A stretch of 64,000 nucleotides of DNA from Marsupella aquatica (taxonomy: Eukaryota; Marchantiophyta): assembly GCA_973895155.1 (NCBI GenBank), contig OZ316891.1:20708001-20772000 (forward strand). The letters run 5' to 3'. The notes under the pieces were generated by a model. The model searched no databases and was not told the DNA's origin. It saw nothing but the letters and a program-made list of their open reading frames with translations. Below, in pieces: positions 48,576 to 59,574 of the stretch. Position numbers and translations under genes: made by a program. Numbering within the stretch: the first letter of the stretch is position 1; each line of letters begins with the position of its first letter.

Positions 48576-50163
48576 ACTCACTTTCAGCTCCATACTTGCT
48601 CCTAGTATGGGCCAACCCAGTTTTGTAGCAAATTAAGCTAGTGATTTCTTTAGTATTTTAGAAAGTAACCTAGAAGGTATGGTTTCAAGAGTCAACGAAA
48701 GAGGTATTTGCCGAGGTGGAGAATCTTTATAAGCTGTGAGCGTAAGCTGAGGTCCTGGTGAAATCCAAAGTATCAATTGTGTGAGTATTGAGCAAATTGC
48801 TTTCGAGTCTCATGATATATGAGTCATCTCCGTTTTAGAGGACCAATGATACCTCCGACTTTGCTAGTGCATTGCAAGTTGGCAGGTCATGTTTAAAAAC
48901 CTATTTTCGTCAAGAACAACTGATAAATCAGCTATGCAAAACATATCTTTCCATGTCTACCAAAAGGCTGGATGAAGCCTTCAACCTTGATCCCAGAGAG
49001 ATCAAAAACATTTACAGGAAATTCATCAGCCCAACCTTTCCTGATTCCCGGAGTGGATATGGATATTCCATTGTAGACAAGTATCTCAATCGGAATATGG
49101 AACATCTATGCTGGAAAGAACCAATTGATTTATATCCCTATTGCAGACAAGTCTCTCGCTCAGAACATGTAACATGTCTGCTAGAAATAAACACTTCATA
49201 AATCATCTGCACCCAAAGGGTGAGGGGCTCATTATCAAGTGTCAGACCATTTAGGAGATGTGATCAAAAGAGATCTAATCCATGTATCATCTCTACAAGA
49301 ATAAATTCTAGCCTTTGACACTTGGTTTTCTTCCTTGTTTAGGCCCATGTTCCTTTCGTTTTAAACTGCAAAAGAAAAAGGGCTGAATGGATTGGAAAAT
49401 GGGCTGAATGGATTGGAAAATGGGCTAGAAAAAACTCGGAAAACAAGGTAAGGAAGAAACATTGGATATCCTCATTCAGATCACATTTGGGATCTCTCAA
49501 CTGAGTTGATTAAGGCAACAATGGCAGTGAACAAGAGTGAATGAGAACAAATTCACAATGCCATTGTTGCTCAAATCAAATTAGGCAATTTAGAATCACA
49601 AACTAAGTCTTTGCTTGCCATTCGTTTTCCAGTTCAGAATTCACCATTCTGGATGGCAAAAAGTTTAATTATTTGTAATTTTTTTTCAGACTTCTAGTGG
49701 TTGGCCATTTTATTATATCCCAGCCACAAATATTTCCCAATCTCCTTTTTCCCTCTACTTTGCTGTTACCTAGCCAAAACCTAGCCAAAACATGTGTTGG
49801 CAGTCTAGTTCAACCAAAACATCCTTTTCTACAATATTTCACCTCTTATAAAGTTTTATCCAGGCTGTTGTGGATGCAATTGAATATCCTCCATTTAATT
49901 ACTACAACACCCTGCATATTCTTGTAGCCCATCCTCTTTGGGATGTGAAAATTAGGCCAATGTTTTTAAATTAATTATTATTTCGATGAACCAGATCAGG
50001 ACTATTCTATCTACACTTATGACTGAACTAGTTGCACTTTCTAAATCTGGAGCCTCGTGCTGGATAGGGTCCCACCCGCTACACTAGATTTTAGGTCCCT
50101 TCAGTTCTTCTGACTCGTTAGTTCCACTACAGTAAGATTGTCTAGTTGTGTGTAGTACAGGTT

Positions 50164-50347
50164 GTTACACCCTGGCTTATTTCCTGTTGGGTTGCCTGTC
50201 TTTATGCGTGCATTTCGTCCTTAATCACATCAGCCCACATGTTCAAAACACATGCTGTTTTATTTTATTTGTCTCCAAACATGCACGCATAAAGACAGGC
50301 AACCCAACAGGAAATAAGCCAGGGTGTAACATTAAGGACGAAATGCA
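50164..50347. repeat. Perfect 49-bp inverted repeat with displaced second arm
   Basis: 50164-50212 is the exact reverse complement of 50282-50330 (arm starts GTTACACCCTGGCTTATTTC), with a 69-bp spacer. The 17 bases at 50209-50225 (TGCATTTCGTCCTTAAT) also have an exact inverted copy at 50331-50347. That copy lies outside the second arm rather than inside it, so the arms are not a simple hairpin. Confidence 0.95.
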
Positions 50348-51592
50348 AGATCGAGGCGAGTTAATGCTGTTTAAGTCGCCCTAAATTGTGGACGGCTGTC
50401 CTCTGCCCGAGCAAGTTTGACCCTCAATTTGACCAAAAGCTCACTTTTTAAGTACCAGTAGTGGATGGGGCAAGCCACTCGAAAGTGCACCGCCTGGTGG
50501 GGGCTGCTCTAAGTGACAGTTCATAGGTTGCAATGTCCAAAAACACTAGTGCCTCCAGTACCCTTCTAGCACAAACCCCACCCAAAGTGGGGTACACTCC
50601 AAACCTTTGGTTGCAACCTTATAAAACTCAGGCAGTGGGAGGAGTAGGGGCTTAGGGGCACAAGGCTCATAATGAGCCTTTGTCTTGCCTTTTGTCTTTA
50701 TTCAAACCTGTGAGTATGGCGTGAGTGAATGTATTTACATGGTCCAGTACACAAATTTGATAAGAGAATCTTGTAATACGAGAGGAGAAAGTTTACAAGT
50801 ATAAATTATGGAGATCTTTAACTACAAAACTTCAGAAACTGAAGCTCAGATGGAGGATACATTGTCCCTGCCCATCCTAATGGATTGCCTGCAAAGTGTT
50901 ATTAGTGAGTTTTACATTGAAATAGAAAAGGGAGTCATTTTGTGGATCGAAAATAGCCTGCAAACTGAAACACCTGGGGTCAGCAAACAACTACTTGGTC
51001 CATCCAAGTTTCAGTTTCAAACAATGAAATGAAAAATAGTGAATGGTTCACAAAGGCCCGGCGCAATCTGGGATAACACTACCACACAATCCAGGATATC
51101 ACCACCATAATTTTGGTGTCAAGCTAGTAATTTTAATGAGTTTGTAGGATAGGATAGGAAAAAATGGTTCCATAAATTTCCTTTTTCTTCTCGAAAGTTA
51201 TGTCACTTCATTCAATTCAATTCTAACATTCCGAACAGCTTTTTTTCGACCTTGACTGGAAGAACTTCCGGTCAAGTGGGGACCGGCGCCTGCAGTAACG
51301 GCGGTTACTGTACAGGTACGATTCGCTAACTGTTAGTAACGCCCGTACCTCCAGTAAGTAAGGTGTCCCAAAGTACGGTACACCCGGTGAGGTCCTTAGT
51401 ACGGTACCCCGTTCCTGTCAGCAATACGCACGCACGCACGAGCTGGATGAGATACGGACGACGGTGGATGCGACGGTAGACGATACGTTTGATACGACTT
51501 GACTGCGAAACGTGTCATGAGTTTTGTGGACGTGTGTACTTCTTTGTCGTGGAAGTCTTTGTCTTGTAACTGCGGTTAATGGCCAGTGTTTG

Positions 51593-53100
51593 CACCAGCT
51601 CTAACAAGCTCTGACCACGGTTAACTGGCTCTGTTTTCCTCTGATGATGGTGGTGATGGATTTCAGATCGAGGCTGCTACATTTATATAGCAGAATATTG
51701 TCTAAAAAAACAGTGGTTAATGGGCTAAGGGCTGTCTTGCATGTGCAAGAGTCCTTGAAAAAGCTGCCCTTAGCAGCCCACACATCTAGGGAAAAACATG
51801 TAGGAAAAAAGTGTATGACAGGATATACACACAATCAAGAACAGCTTACGTGTGACGAGCCCACTCAGTTGTAGCTACAAGCCCACTCAGTTGTAGCTAC
51901 TCGTGTTACGTCTGCTGTTTTGTTTTGTTGAGATTTGAAAGTTCGGGACCTTGCCCTTGCATCTCAAGCAAAGATGCTGTCAGGACTGCTGAACTGTCGC
52001 TTCATGAAGGAATGCCACAGGTTCATTTCAGGGCCGGAAAGCAACGGACCTTGCACATGCAAGATGGCCCTCAGTCTTGCACCAGCTCTAACTACCTCTG
52101 ATAACCGTGGTTTTGGATTTTCAGATTAAGGCTGCTACATTTATATGGCAAGAACTGTGGAGTAATTTGGAGTGGCAAGTTTTCCAAGTAATGTTTGGAT
52201 GGATCACTCTCATAACCTTGCAACCCAGATGGACCAGGTTATGCTGACTAGAAAAGGGTGTATTTCTTTCCAAAGAAAAAGTGCCATCTGAGTTGTGCTG
52301 GTTCATGCTGGCATTTTGTCAAAACTTAAGGTCCATTAGTGTCATAAAGCGTTTTGTCCATGCAGTTTAAACTTTGTCAATGCTTCACCTTCCTGTTGGA
52401 AAAAAGTTCTAGGGCTCTTTTCCTTGAAAAAAGAACTTTCTCAAAGATAGTTTTATGTTCTATTCTATACACTGCTAGATCTTTCAGATCTAGAAGACAA
52501 TTATTTGGAGGTGTGACAATTTGACGCTCAACTCACGAGATTTGACAAAAAGGATTAGGAGAAGGAGGGTAATAGGGTGTGTCAAATAATAAAGCTAGAG
52601 TGACTTCCAACCAGGACAGACTACGGGAATACTATAGTGCCATCTTGGTTTGAGCAGGAGCTGCAAGAGATATTATCCAGGAAGTAACATAACACTAAAT
52701 ATTATTCTCCTGTCTTAGTTCTCTAATTTTAAAAGTAACGTGTATACTAAACAGTGAGTGTTTACACTAAGATGCTTAGAACACTCTTAAACTGACTACA
52801 TCACCATATTCTTTTGCAGTTTCACATTTATGCATTCTTAATATTTTTTCAGGGTCCCATTTTTTTAATTAGTTGTTTTTCCCAGCAATATATTTCTTAA
52901 GTAATGCTCCAATGAACCACTCCCATGAACCTTGCAAGCCACATGGACCAGATTACTATTGATCAGAGAAGTGTGGATTTTTTTACAAAGAAAGAGTCGG
53001 GAAAGGAGTGTTTTTCAGAGTACAAAAATGTTTTTCTTGCTGTTCATTTGGGTGTGGCTTTTTCATCCAGACTTTTTATCAAACATTTTGGTCCATGGGG
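51593..53100. repeat. Two diverged direct duplications
   Basis: Block A: CACCAGCTCTAAC with GATTTCAGATCGAGGCTGCTACATTTATAT near 51593-51690 matches 52079-52160. Block B: 52165-52335 (ACCTTGCAACCCAGATGGACCAG, AAAGAAAAAGTG, then CATTTTGTC) matches 52895-53100 (ACCTTGCAAGCCACATGGACCAG, and so on). Both are same-strand and moderately diverged, suggesting remnants of one repeated element. Confidence 0.6.
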
Positions 53101-55288
53101 GCTTTAGTTCCATGCTTTGCTCTACATAAGTAGAAGCTCATTTATGTTCAATTAGTTCAGACAACTCCTCACACACTGTGCCATTTTCAGAGACTCAGCG
53201 AGCCCTCAATCTCCATTTGAACACCTGCAAAACCCCAACTTCAGTTATGGCACAAAGCTACCCTGTGAATTCACCATGGACCCTTAACTGTCCATGGGTG
53301 TAAAATACAACAAAAAATCTTACCAACGAAGTGATAGTGAATTTTTGGCCATTTTGATTGAGTTAATCATCATGAGAAGCTGAGGGGTAAATTCTAATAG
53401 AATAATTTTATTGTGTTAATATGAAATATTAATGCTTGCGGTTTCGCATGTCTCTTCCTTCTCTAGTTTAAAACTATAAATTATTTGAAAACTTTATAAT
53501 CATCAAGTTATATGTTATATGTCCAAAATTCACATGGACCACCAAAATGTGGTACATGGGTGCACAGTGTCCAACGTGGAGGTCCATCCAGGGGTCTCAA
53601 GCTACTGTAGTTAGGAAAAAGGTGGAAGAGTTTATACTTGTATAAAGGACATGTACTTAGAAATAGGGTACTGTACTTGACCGAAATGAGATTTAGACCA
53701 GGCCATACCGTACGTGCCGTCCCACCCGTGCAGTTAGCGATGTCTGGAACAGTTAGGCTTGAGCCTGACCGGAGCTAGCCATGCGGATTGGGGGCACTCA
53801 CTGACATAATTAATTATTTGGGGGGAATCATACTTGACACGCTAAAGCAACTGCTCCCAATTTAGCTGGAACGTATTGCGGAAGTCGTGCAGCACCAGGA
53901 CAAAACGGCACCCAATTTTAAATACATTCAAAACCAGATAAAAACAATTAGTACGGAGAGGGGAATTTAGGAATAAAAATAAGGGGGGGAGCAATCTAGC
54001 AACATCTGCTACAAATTGGCACACAATATTTAAATGGAATCAAATAATCATGCCATAAAAAAGGATTAGTAAGGAAAAGGAAACATTAAAAAGGATTAGT
54101 ACGGAGAATAAAACTTTGGGAATCAAAACATCGGGAAGAGTCATGGAGCACAGCACCAGCTGTAGTTACAAACTGGCACTCAATTTTTAGACGGAATCAA
54201 ATACTTTAGCAAGGAAAAGGGAAATTTAGGAGTTATCTTAGGTTAAGGAGGTGGAGGTGGAGGTTTTTAAAGCATCTTCTTTGAAGTCTATCCAGGCCTT
54301 TCCAGAAAAGCAAATCTCGCTGAAGTTACAAAATGGCACTCAAGTTTAAGAAATTGAATTCCATATGGACCTCCAAATTGCCAAATGGTTAAATAGACTT
54401 TTTCAACCTGGTGGACCCGAGGGAAACCCTCTTCTGCTCATACAACACATATTACACTACAAGTGGAATGTGACAGAAAAGATGTGGCAATTAATTGAGA
54501 TTTCCACTAGCTATGGAGTAATTTGAATGTGAAAGTTACTTAGTTGCTCCAAAAATTTGGAAGTGCAAAATGTGGACAATAAGTGGTAGAGTAATTGTTA
54601 GAAATTCATCTGTCCCTCAATGTTGTGGACATGAGAGATGTTAGACTGGCTGGAAAGTACTTTCCAGAGCAGCTTTCAATGAGCCCATCTGTTTGGTATC
54701 AAAGGAGATATCATTGAAGGTCAAACTTTGTTGCTGAAAGTTTTGCTGAAAAAGAAAGATGTCAATAAATGAAAGTGTAAAAAATTTCAATAGAAAGAAC
54801 AAAAATTTACACAAAAAAGAATAAACAAAGTACAATGAAGGGAAAGTAAAAGAGACCCAAACAGGACAAACTCTAAACATAAGAAAAGAAGAAAAAGGCA
54901 AATGCAACAGGGAAAACTGAAAAAGAAGAAGAAGAAAAATGGCACACTAGTAAAGGTGTCACTGCCCATGGGGTTTGCATTGCTCACGGGCTCTCTTCAT
55001 GGGAGCATCATCAATTTTCATTTTCTCATCTTGTGGCATTTCTTGAAAATGGAAAACTACTATTAGCCAGGATATTTGTTTTCAATCTGCCTGTTTCTCT
55101 TAGCCACAGACCCCACTAGGCAGAATTTGATGGTTACCCTTAAATCTGGGAGATCTAATCTGTCAAAACTTAAATCTATGAATTACTATTTTGTCCCACT
55201 TGCAGATTTAGTGCATGACACTAGATGTCTACCATTAGTTCTAGGTACATTACTTTAGATGTGTACATTAGTCCATCCTTCTAGTGCC

Positions 55289-55632
55289 TGTTAGATATTG
55301 CTCTAGTCTTGTGACTCTTGTGCCAACCACAGTTAGGCTAACTCAGGTTAGGACCTAGCTAAGGTTAGCGGTAGTGCTGTTGTGCATATAGCCAGGGCTG
55401 ATGCCAGACCCTGGTGGAACAAAGGCTCATTGTTATGGAGCTAGTTGAGAGATAGGAAGAGCTTGTGCTGTGGATGCTTGGTATGGCCGGTCGGCCTAGA
55501 GTGCAGTAAAGCTCTTGTATGTTCCCGTGGACGTAGCCTCATGTGGAGGTGAACCACGTATCTCTCTGTGTCGACTCTTGTGCGTTGGATGGTTCATGGG
55601 CTTGCCGTTACGAATGTCGTCTATGCTCAACA
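55289..55632 (+). repeat. Copia 5' LTR
   Basis: 344 bp, starting TGTTAGATATTGC and ending GCTCAACA. It differs from the 3' LTR by C instead of T in the word TTGTGCCAACC (near 55323). It should contain the element promoter; no TATA box was assigned. Confidence 0.97.
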
Positions 55633-55634
55633 AG

Positions 55635-55646
55635 TGGTATCAGAGC
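55635..55646 (+). promoter_or_regulatory. Copia primer binding site
   Basis: TGGTATCAGAGC lies two bases after the 5' LTR. This is the usual Copia site, complementary to the 3' end of initiator methionine tRNA, where minus-strand DNA synthesis starts. Confidence 0.93.
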
Positions 55647-57197
55647 ATGCCTGGGAGGTGACGAGGTTTTTTCGTGACAGGTTTTTTCCAGCGTTCATTG
55701 TCGATGGTACATTCAGAGTTTCATCGCATGAAACTTGAATGTGTGTGGCTGTGCGGATAGGTTAGTGAGAGGGCTTTCTAACGGTGGTTAGAACTCGCTG
55801 ATCGGTATCCGTGGTGCGAAGGAATCGAAGTTTGCGTCGTTCAGGTTTTATTCGTGTTCGACGGTTTTTTGGGGGAGAGACCAGAGTTTGTGTTTTCAAC
55901 AGTGTGAGCTGTGCGGTGCGGGAGGCGTCGCATGTTGTAGCTCAAGTTGAAGGTTGAAGCAAGCTGATCGTTTCGGTAGTTGATTTATTGCCGAGTTGTT
56001 ACTGAGTGCGACGTGACGAGTGACGGAGGCGTTCAGGTTTTTTCACAAGCTATGGAGCTTGTTCTCATCTGAACCGGGTTTCTCTTCGTGACGTCCGACT
56101 CGGTGGAAGAAACGCGAAGTGCTACGGCTCAACGGTTTGATCGCGGCGAAGCGGTCGTTTTGAGCCCGGGATTGGCACTTGATGCGGAGTGAAGGCGACG
56201 CGACGGAATTTTTTTATTCTGCTGGAGCAGTAGACTGCGCCGGTGCAATTCGGCAACATTTCTCGTCGGCGGCGTTCACTTTACTCGTGAGAAGCAACGG
56301 CGTTCAAGGTGTGTAAACGGCTTTTTTGTTTTAAAGTCAAATCTTGGCTTTGGTTAGGGCCACTTTTAGTGTGTATACACACCCTCCCGGCCCTTGGTCC
56401 CCCATCGTTTCCCCTTGTACACCCGACCCCCCCGCACCTTGTTTTCCCCTCATCCTTCAGCCGCGGCGACGAGCTGCGCAACACCGGCCGACGCTTTTTG
56501 TGCGCTCGTATGCCCTCCGCCATACTGTGTCGGTCGCTACCGCGGCACCGCCTTGTCATCGTATGCCTAGCCCTTTGCGGCTCTACGCTGCTTGTACGCG
56601 GCTGTACCCTCATCCCGCCCCGACGCCGGCCATACGCCCTTCGTACCCCCGACCCTTTACGGGGTATTTTAGGCTTTAAGGGGCTTAAGCACCCCCTTTA
56701 GTGCCCATTTTTAGCCTTTTTTTCCCTCTCATTAGTTTGTCCCATGTGCCGGGACCTGCCGCCCTCCGTTTTAACCGCTTGGACAGGGGGAACTGCCCCC
56801 TGTGAGACCTGCTGTACTGTGCGGGGTCTCACCCTGAAAAACAGAGAGCTATTTTTGGCCGTTCGACAAAGATTCCGTCTGCCGAACGGTAACTTTTTTG
56901 GTTCTTTTTCGGTGAGGACGTTGCCACTGGAGTTAGCAACGCAGCGCACCGATCACATCGCGATTCCGACGACGGGTTGTACTGGGTATTTTGGTTATTC
57001 TCCGAGGTGGTCAAAACGAGGGAGTTTTCCAAGGTTTTACCCACCCCGACCAAAATTTGAATAACTTTTCTGTCAAATTTTGATTTTGATTTTGGCTTTC
57101 AGTATTGGACTCCTAGCTTCGTGGGCTACGCGGTGGTGTTGAGTTTTGAGTTTTATGAGAAGTTTCAAAAAAAGACGTTTTTTCATGATTGTTTCAT
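55647..57197 (+). other. Copia untranslated leader
   Basis: About 1.55 kb between the primer binding site and gag, long for Copia. It is unusually GC-rich (around 56380-56650) compared with the rest of the window. Open frames on both strands at 56280-56700 show no domain and are judged chance products of composition. Confidence 0.7.
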
Positions 57198-58254
57198 ATG
57201 AGTGACTCGGAGGATACTGGAAGAATTGGCGTCGATAGAGCTTCAGGATCACGACGGTCAAACGGTGAGTCTGAGGAGGAGTTGCTACCGTTTGAGGAAG
57301 AACTAGTGACACCGGTACGATCACCGGTGCGGCGTGCAGTGGAGGAAGCTGTGTTACTACCAGAGCTGTCGATAGTGGGAAAGAAGAGGGAGATGGCAAG
57401 ATTCAGAGGAGTAAAGTTTGAGGTGGAGAAGTACGATGGTCATACTGACTACTTGCTGTGGGAGAAGCAAGTGAAGGGTGTTCTACGGGCCATGGGCTTA
57501 GCTCATCTGCTCTCTTCGCGAGAGCAGTATGATGGAGAGGAGGAGATTTCTTTGAGACAGTGGAGACAGGAGCAGGTGATTGCTGTCAATGCAGTGATGC
57601 TATATCTCAAGCCGCACATCATCAAGCAACTGGATGATTATGCGGATTGCACGTCACTGTTCAAGGCTCTAAGAGAGAAGTACTACCGGGAAGATGCGTC
57701 AGACCGGCTGTACAAGAAGTCTCTCTTGATGAGCCTTAGGCTCAAGGAAGGGAGCAAGATGCAGGATCACCTAGATGAATTTGACAGTCTTGCGGTGGAT
57801 TTGTCAAACCTGGGAAAAGGAGTTGAAGATGAGGATAAGGCCTTGCTTCTGCTAAGCTCCTTACCGCCGTCTTATCAGGGCTTGAAACAGGTGCTCTTGT
57901 ACAGAGATCTGAAGTCCATTTCGTATAATGAGGTGGTGAGCTCATTATTGTCTGATGATGCTCAGAAGAAGCTAGGTCAATCACAGACAGCATCTTCTTC
58001 TGGCACTGCGCTCAATGTAAAACAGGGGAAGAGCAGCGCAGTGCACGAATGGGCAGAACAGGTTTAGATCTACATCACAGGGGAGATCTAAATCCAGAGG
58101 GAAATCGCAAGAGAAGAAGCCTCTTGCATGTTGGAATTGTGGCAAGGCTGGCCAGATGAAAAGGGATTGTCGAGTAAAGGTCCCTACTGCCTCTGCTAAT
58201 GCGGCATCGAGCTCGCATGAGGTAGATTTACTCGATGATGATGACATATTGTGA
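57198..58254 (+). pseudogene. gag: Copia gag with zinc knuckle, frame-disrupted
   Basis: ATG 57198 opens 289 residues to TAG at 58065-58067. The part around residues 70-260 is the UBN2-type Copia Gag (YDGHTDYLLWEKQVKG, LKEGSKMQDHLDEFDSL, LLSSLPPSYQ). A change of frame between about 58010 and 58065 is needed to reach the Arg/Ser-rich segment and CCHC box (CWNCGKAGQMKRDC) at 58129-58170. In that box the His is Gln. A TGA at 58252-58254 then separates gag from protease. Confidence 0.88.
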
Positions 58255-59574
58255 TGTCAAAGTTATGCTCTCAACGTAGTGTCAAATCCAGGTAAAGATG
58301 ACTGGATTCTAGATAGTGCATGTACTTTTCACATTTGCTCTAGAAGAGATTGTTTCAGTTCTTACACGGTTTCCAACGGGTCAGTGTTGATGGGAAATGG
58401 AATCCCATGTCAAGTTGTTGGACTTGGATCTGTAAGATTTCAGATGTTTGATGGTGTTGTGAGAACGTTGAGGAATGTGAGACATATTCCCAGCATGATG
58501 AAAAATCTCATTTCACTTGGAGTTTTAGAGGCAAATGGCCATCATTGGAGTTTTGCTAATGGTGTCCTTCAGGTTTCAACTGGTACTAAAGTTGTATTGA
58601 AGGGAAAGAGACATAGCAATCTATACGTTTTGGAGGGCAATGTAGTTTGTGATGAAGCCAATGTAACCTTATCTCATGAGGAGACGGCCCGGCTGTGGCA
58701 CTTCCGTTTGGGCCACATGAGTGAAAAAGGTTTGGTTATTCTTCAGAAGAAAGGATTACTTTCTAATTTGCAATCTTGTAAGTTGGAATTTTGTGAGCAC
58801 TGTGTGCTAGGGAAGCAGCACAGGAAACCCTTCGGAGTTGGAACTCACACCAGCAAGGAGGTACTTGAGTATGTACATAGTGATGTGTGGGGTCCAGCCC
58901 CTACTCCCTCACATTCTAGACGGTTATACTATGTCACGTTCATAGACGATTACTCAAGGTATGTGTGGATATACTTTCTACACAATAAGTCTGATGTTTT
59001 TGCCACTTTTAAGGAGTGGAAAGCCCAAGTTGAGAATCAGACTGGTAATAAGGTGAGATATCTTCGATCGGATAACGGCGGTGAATACAGTTCCGGTGAA
59101 TTTGGAACGTATTGTAAGGAGCAGGGGATCACCCGCCATCTCACAACAAGTTATACTCCTCAGTAGAATGGTGTTTCTGAGAGACTCAACCGAACACTAT
59201 TGGATCGCTCGAGGAGTATGTTGAGTCAATCATGCTTACCACATGAGTTTTGGGCTGAAGTTGTCAACACTGCAGCTTATTTGATAAATTTTTCTCCATC
59301 CAGTTCTATTGGATTCAAGACGCCATTTGAAATGAGGTACGGGCGTCCAACAGATTACTCACATCTGAGGATTTTTGGATATGATGCTTATGTGCTTACA
59401 CCTTCCCAGCTTCGATCCAAGCTGGAGTCCAAGTCGAAGAAGTGCATTTTCCTTGGCTATCAGAAAGGTGTTAAGGGTTATAGGTTGTGGGATCCAGTAA
59501 CCTGTAAACTAATTGTCAGTAGAGATGTGTCCTTTAATGAATCCAGATCATCAAAGGAGGGGGAGAGTTCTTAG
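58255..59574 (+). pseudogene. pol: Copia protease-integrase segment with in-frame stops
   Basis: Same frame as the zinc knuckle. Protease region: WILDSACTFHIC. Integrase zinc-binding H-H-C-C: HFRLGH...CEHCVLGKQH. Catalytic core Asp-Asp-Glu: HSDVWGP, FIDDYSRYVW, RSDNGGEYSS. The frame is interrupted by TAG at 59164-59166, just where a conserved Gln-rich TPQ motif runs into the NGVSER motif, and by TAG at 59572-59574 after KEGESS. Each stop can be explained by one C-to-T change of a Gln codon. Confidence 0.9.

Larger units (their letters stand above)
48576..55288. other. Intergenic region downstream of the helicase
   Basis: No recognised gene. It contains an unmatched 109-aa open frame (48872-49201, + strand), a 21-bp duplication (GGGCTGAATGGATTGGAAAAT near 49381), a perfect inverted repeat (50164-50347), diverged direct duplications (51593-53100) and a 22-bp duplication at 51858-51903. 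The stretch 53640-55280 is AT-rich with small internal repeats (AAAAAGGATTAGTA near 54060-54110). A segment near 53340-53610 resembles, inverted, 13800-14200. Confidence 0.55.

Noticed and set aside
48872-49201. 109-aa ORF downstream of the helicase as a gene
   Set aside because: I recognise no domain, and there are no flanking exons or signals; left as unassigned.
56281-57064. ORFs in the Copia leader on both strands
   Set aside because: They are GC-rich low-information frames within a retroelement untranslated region, without domains.
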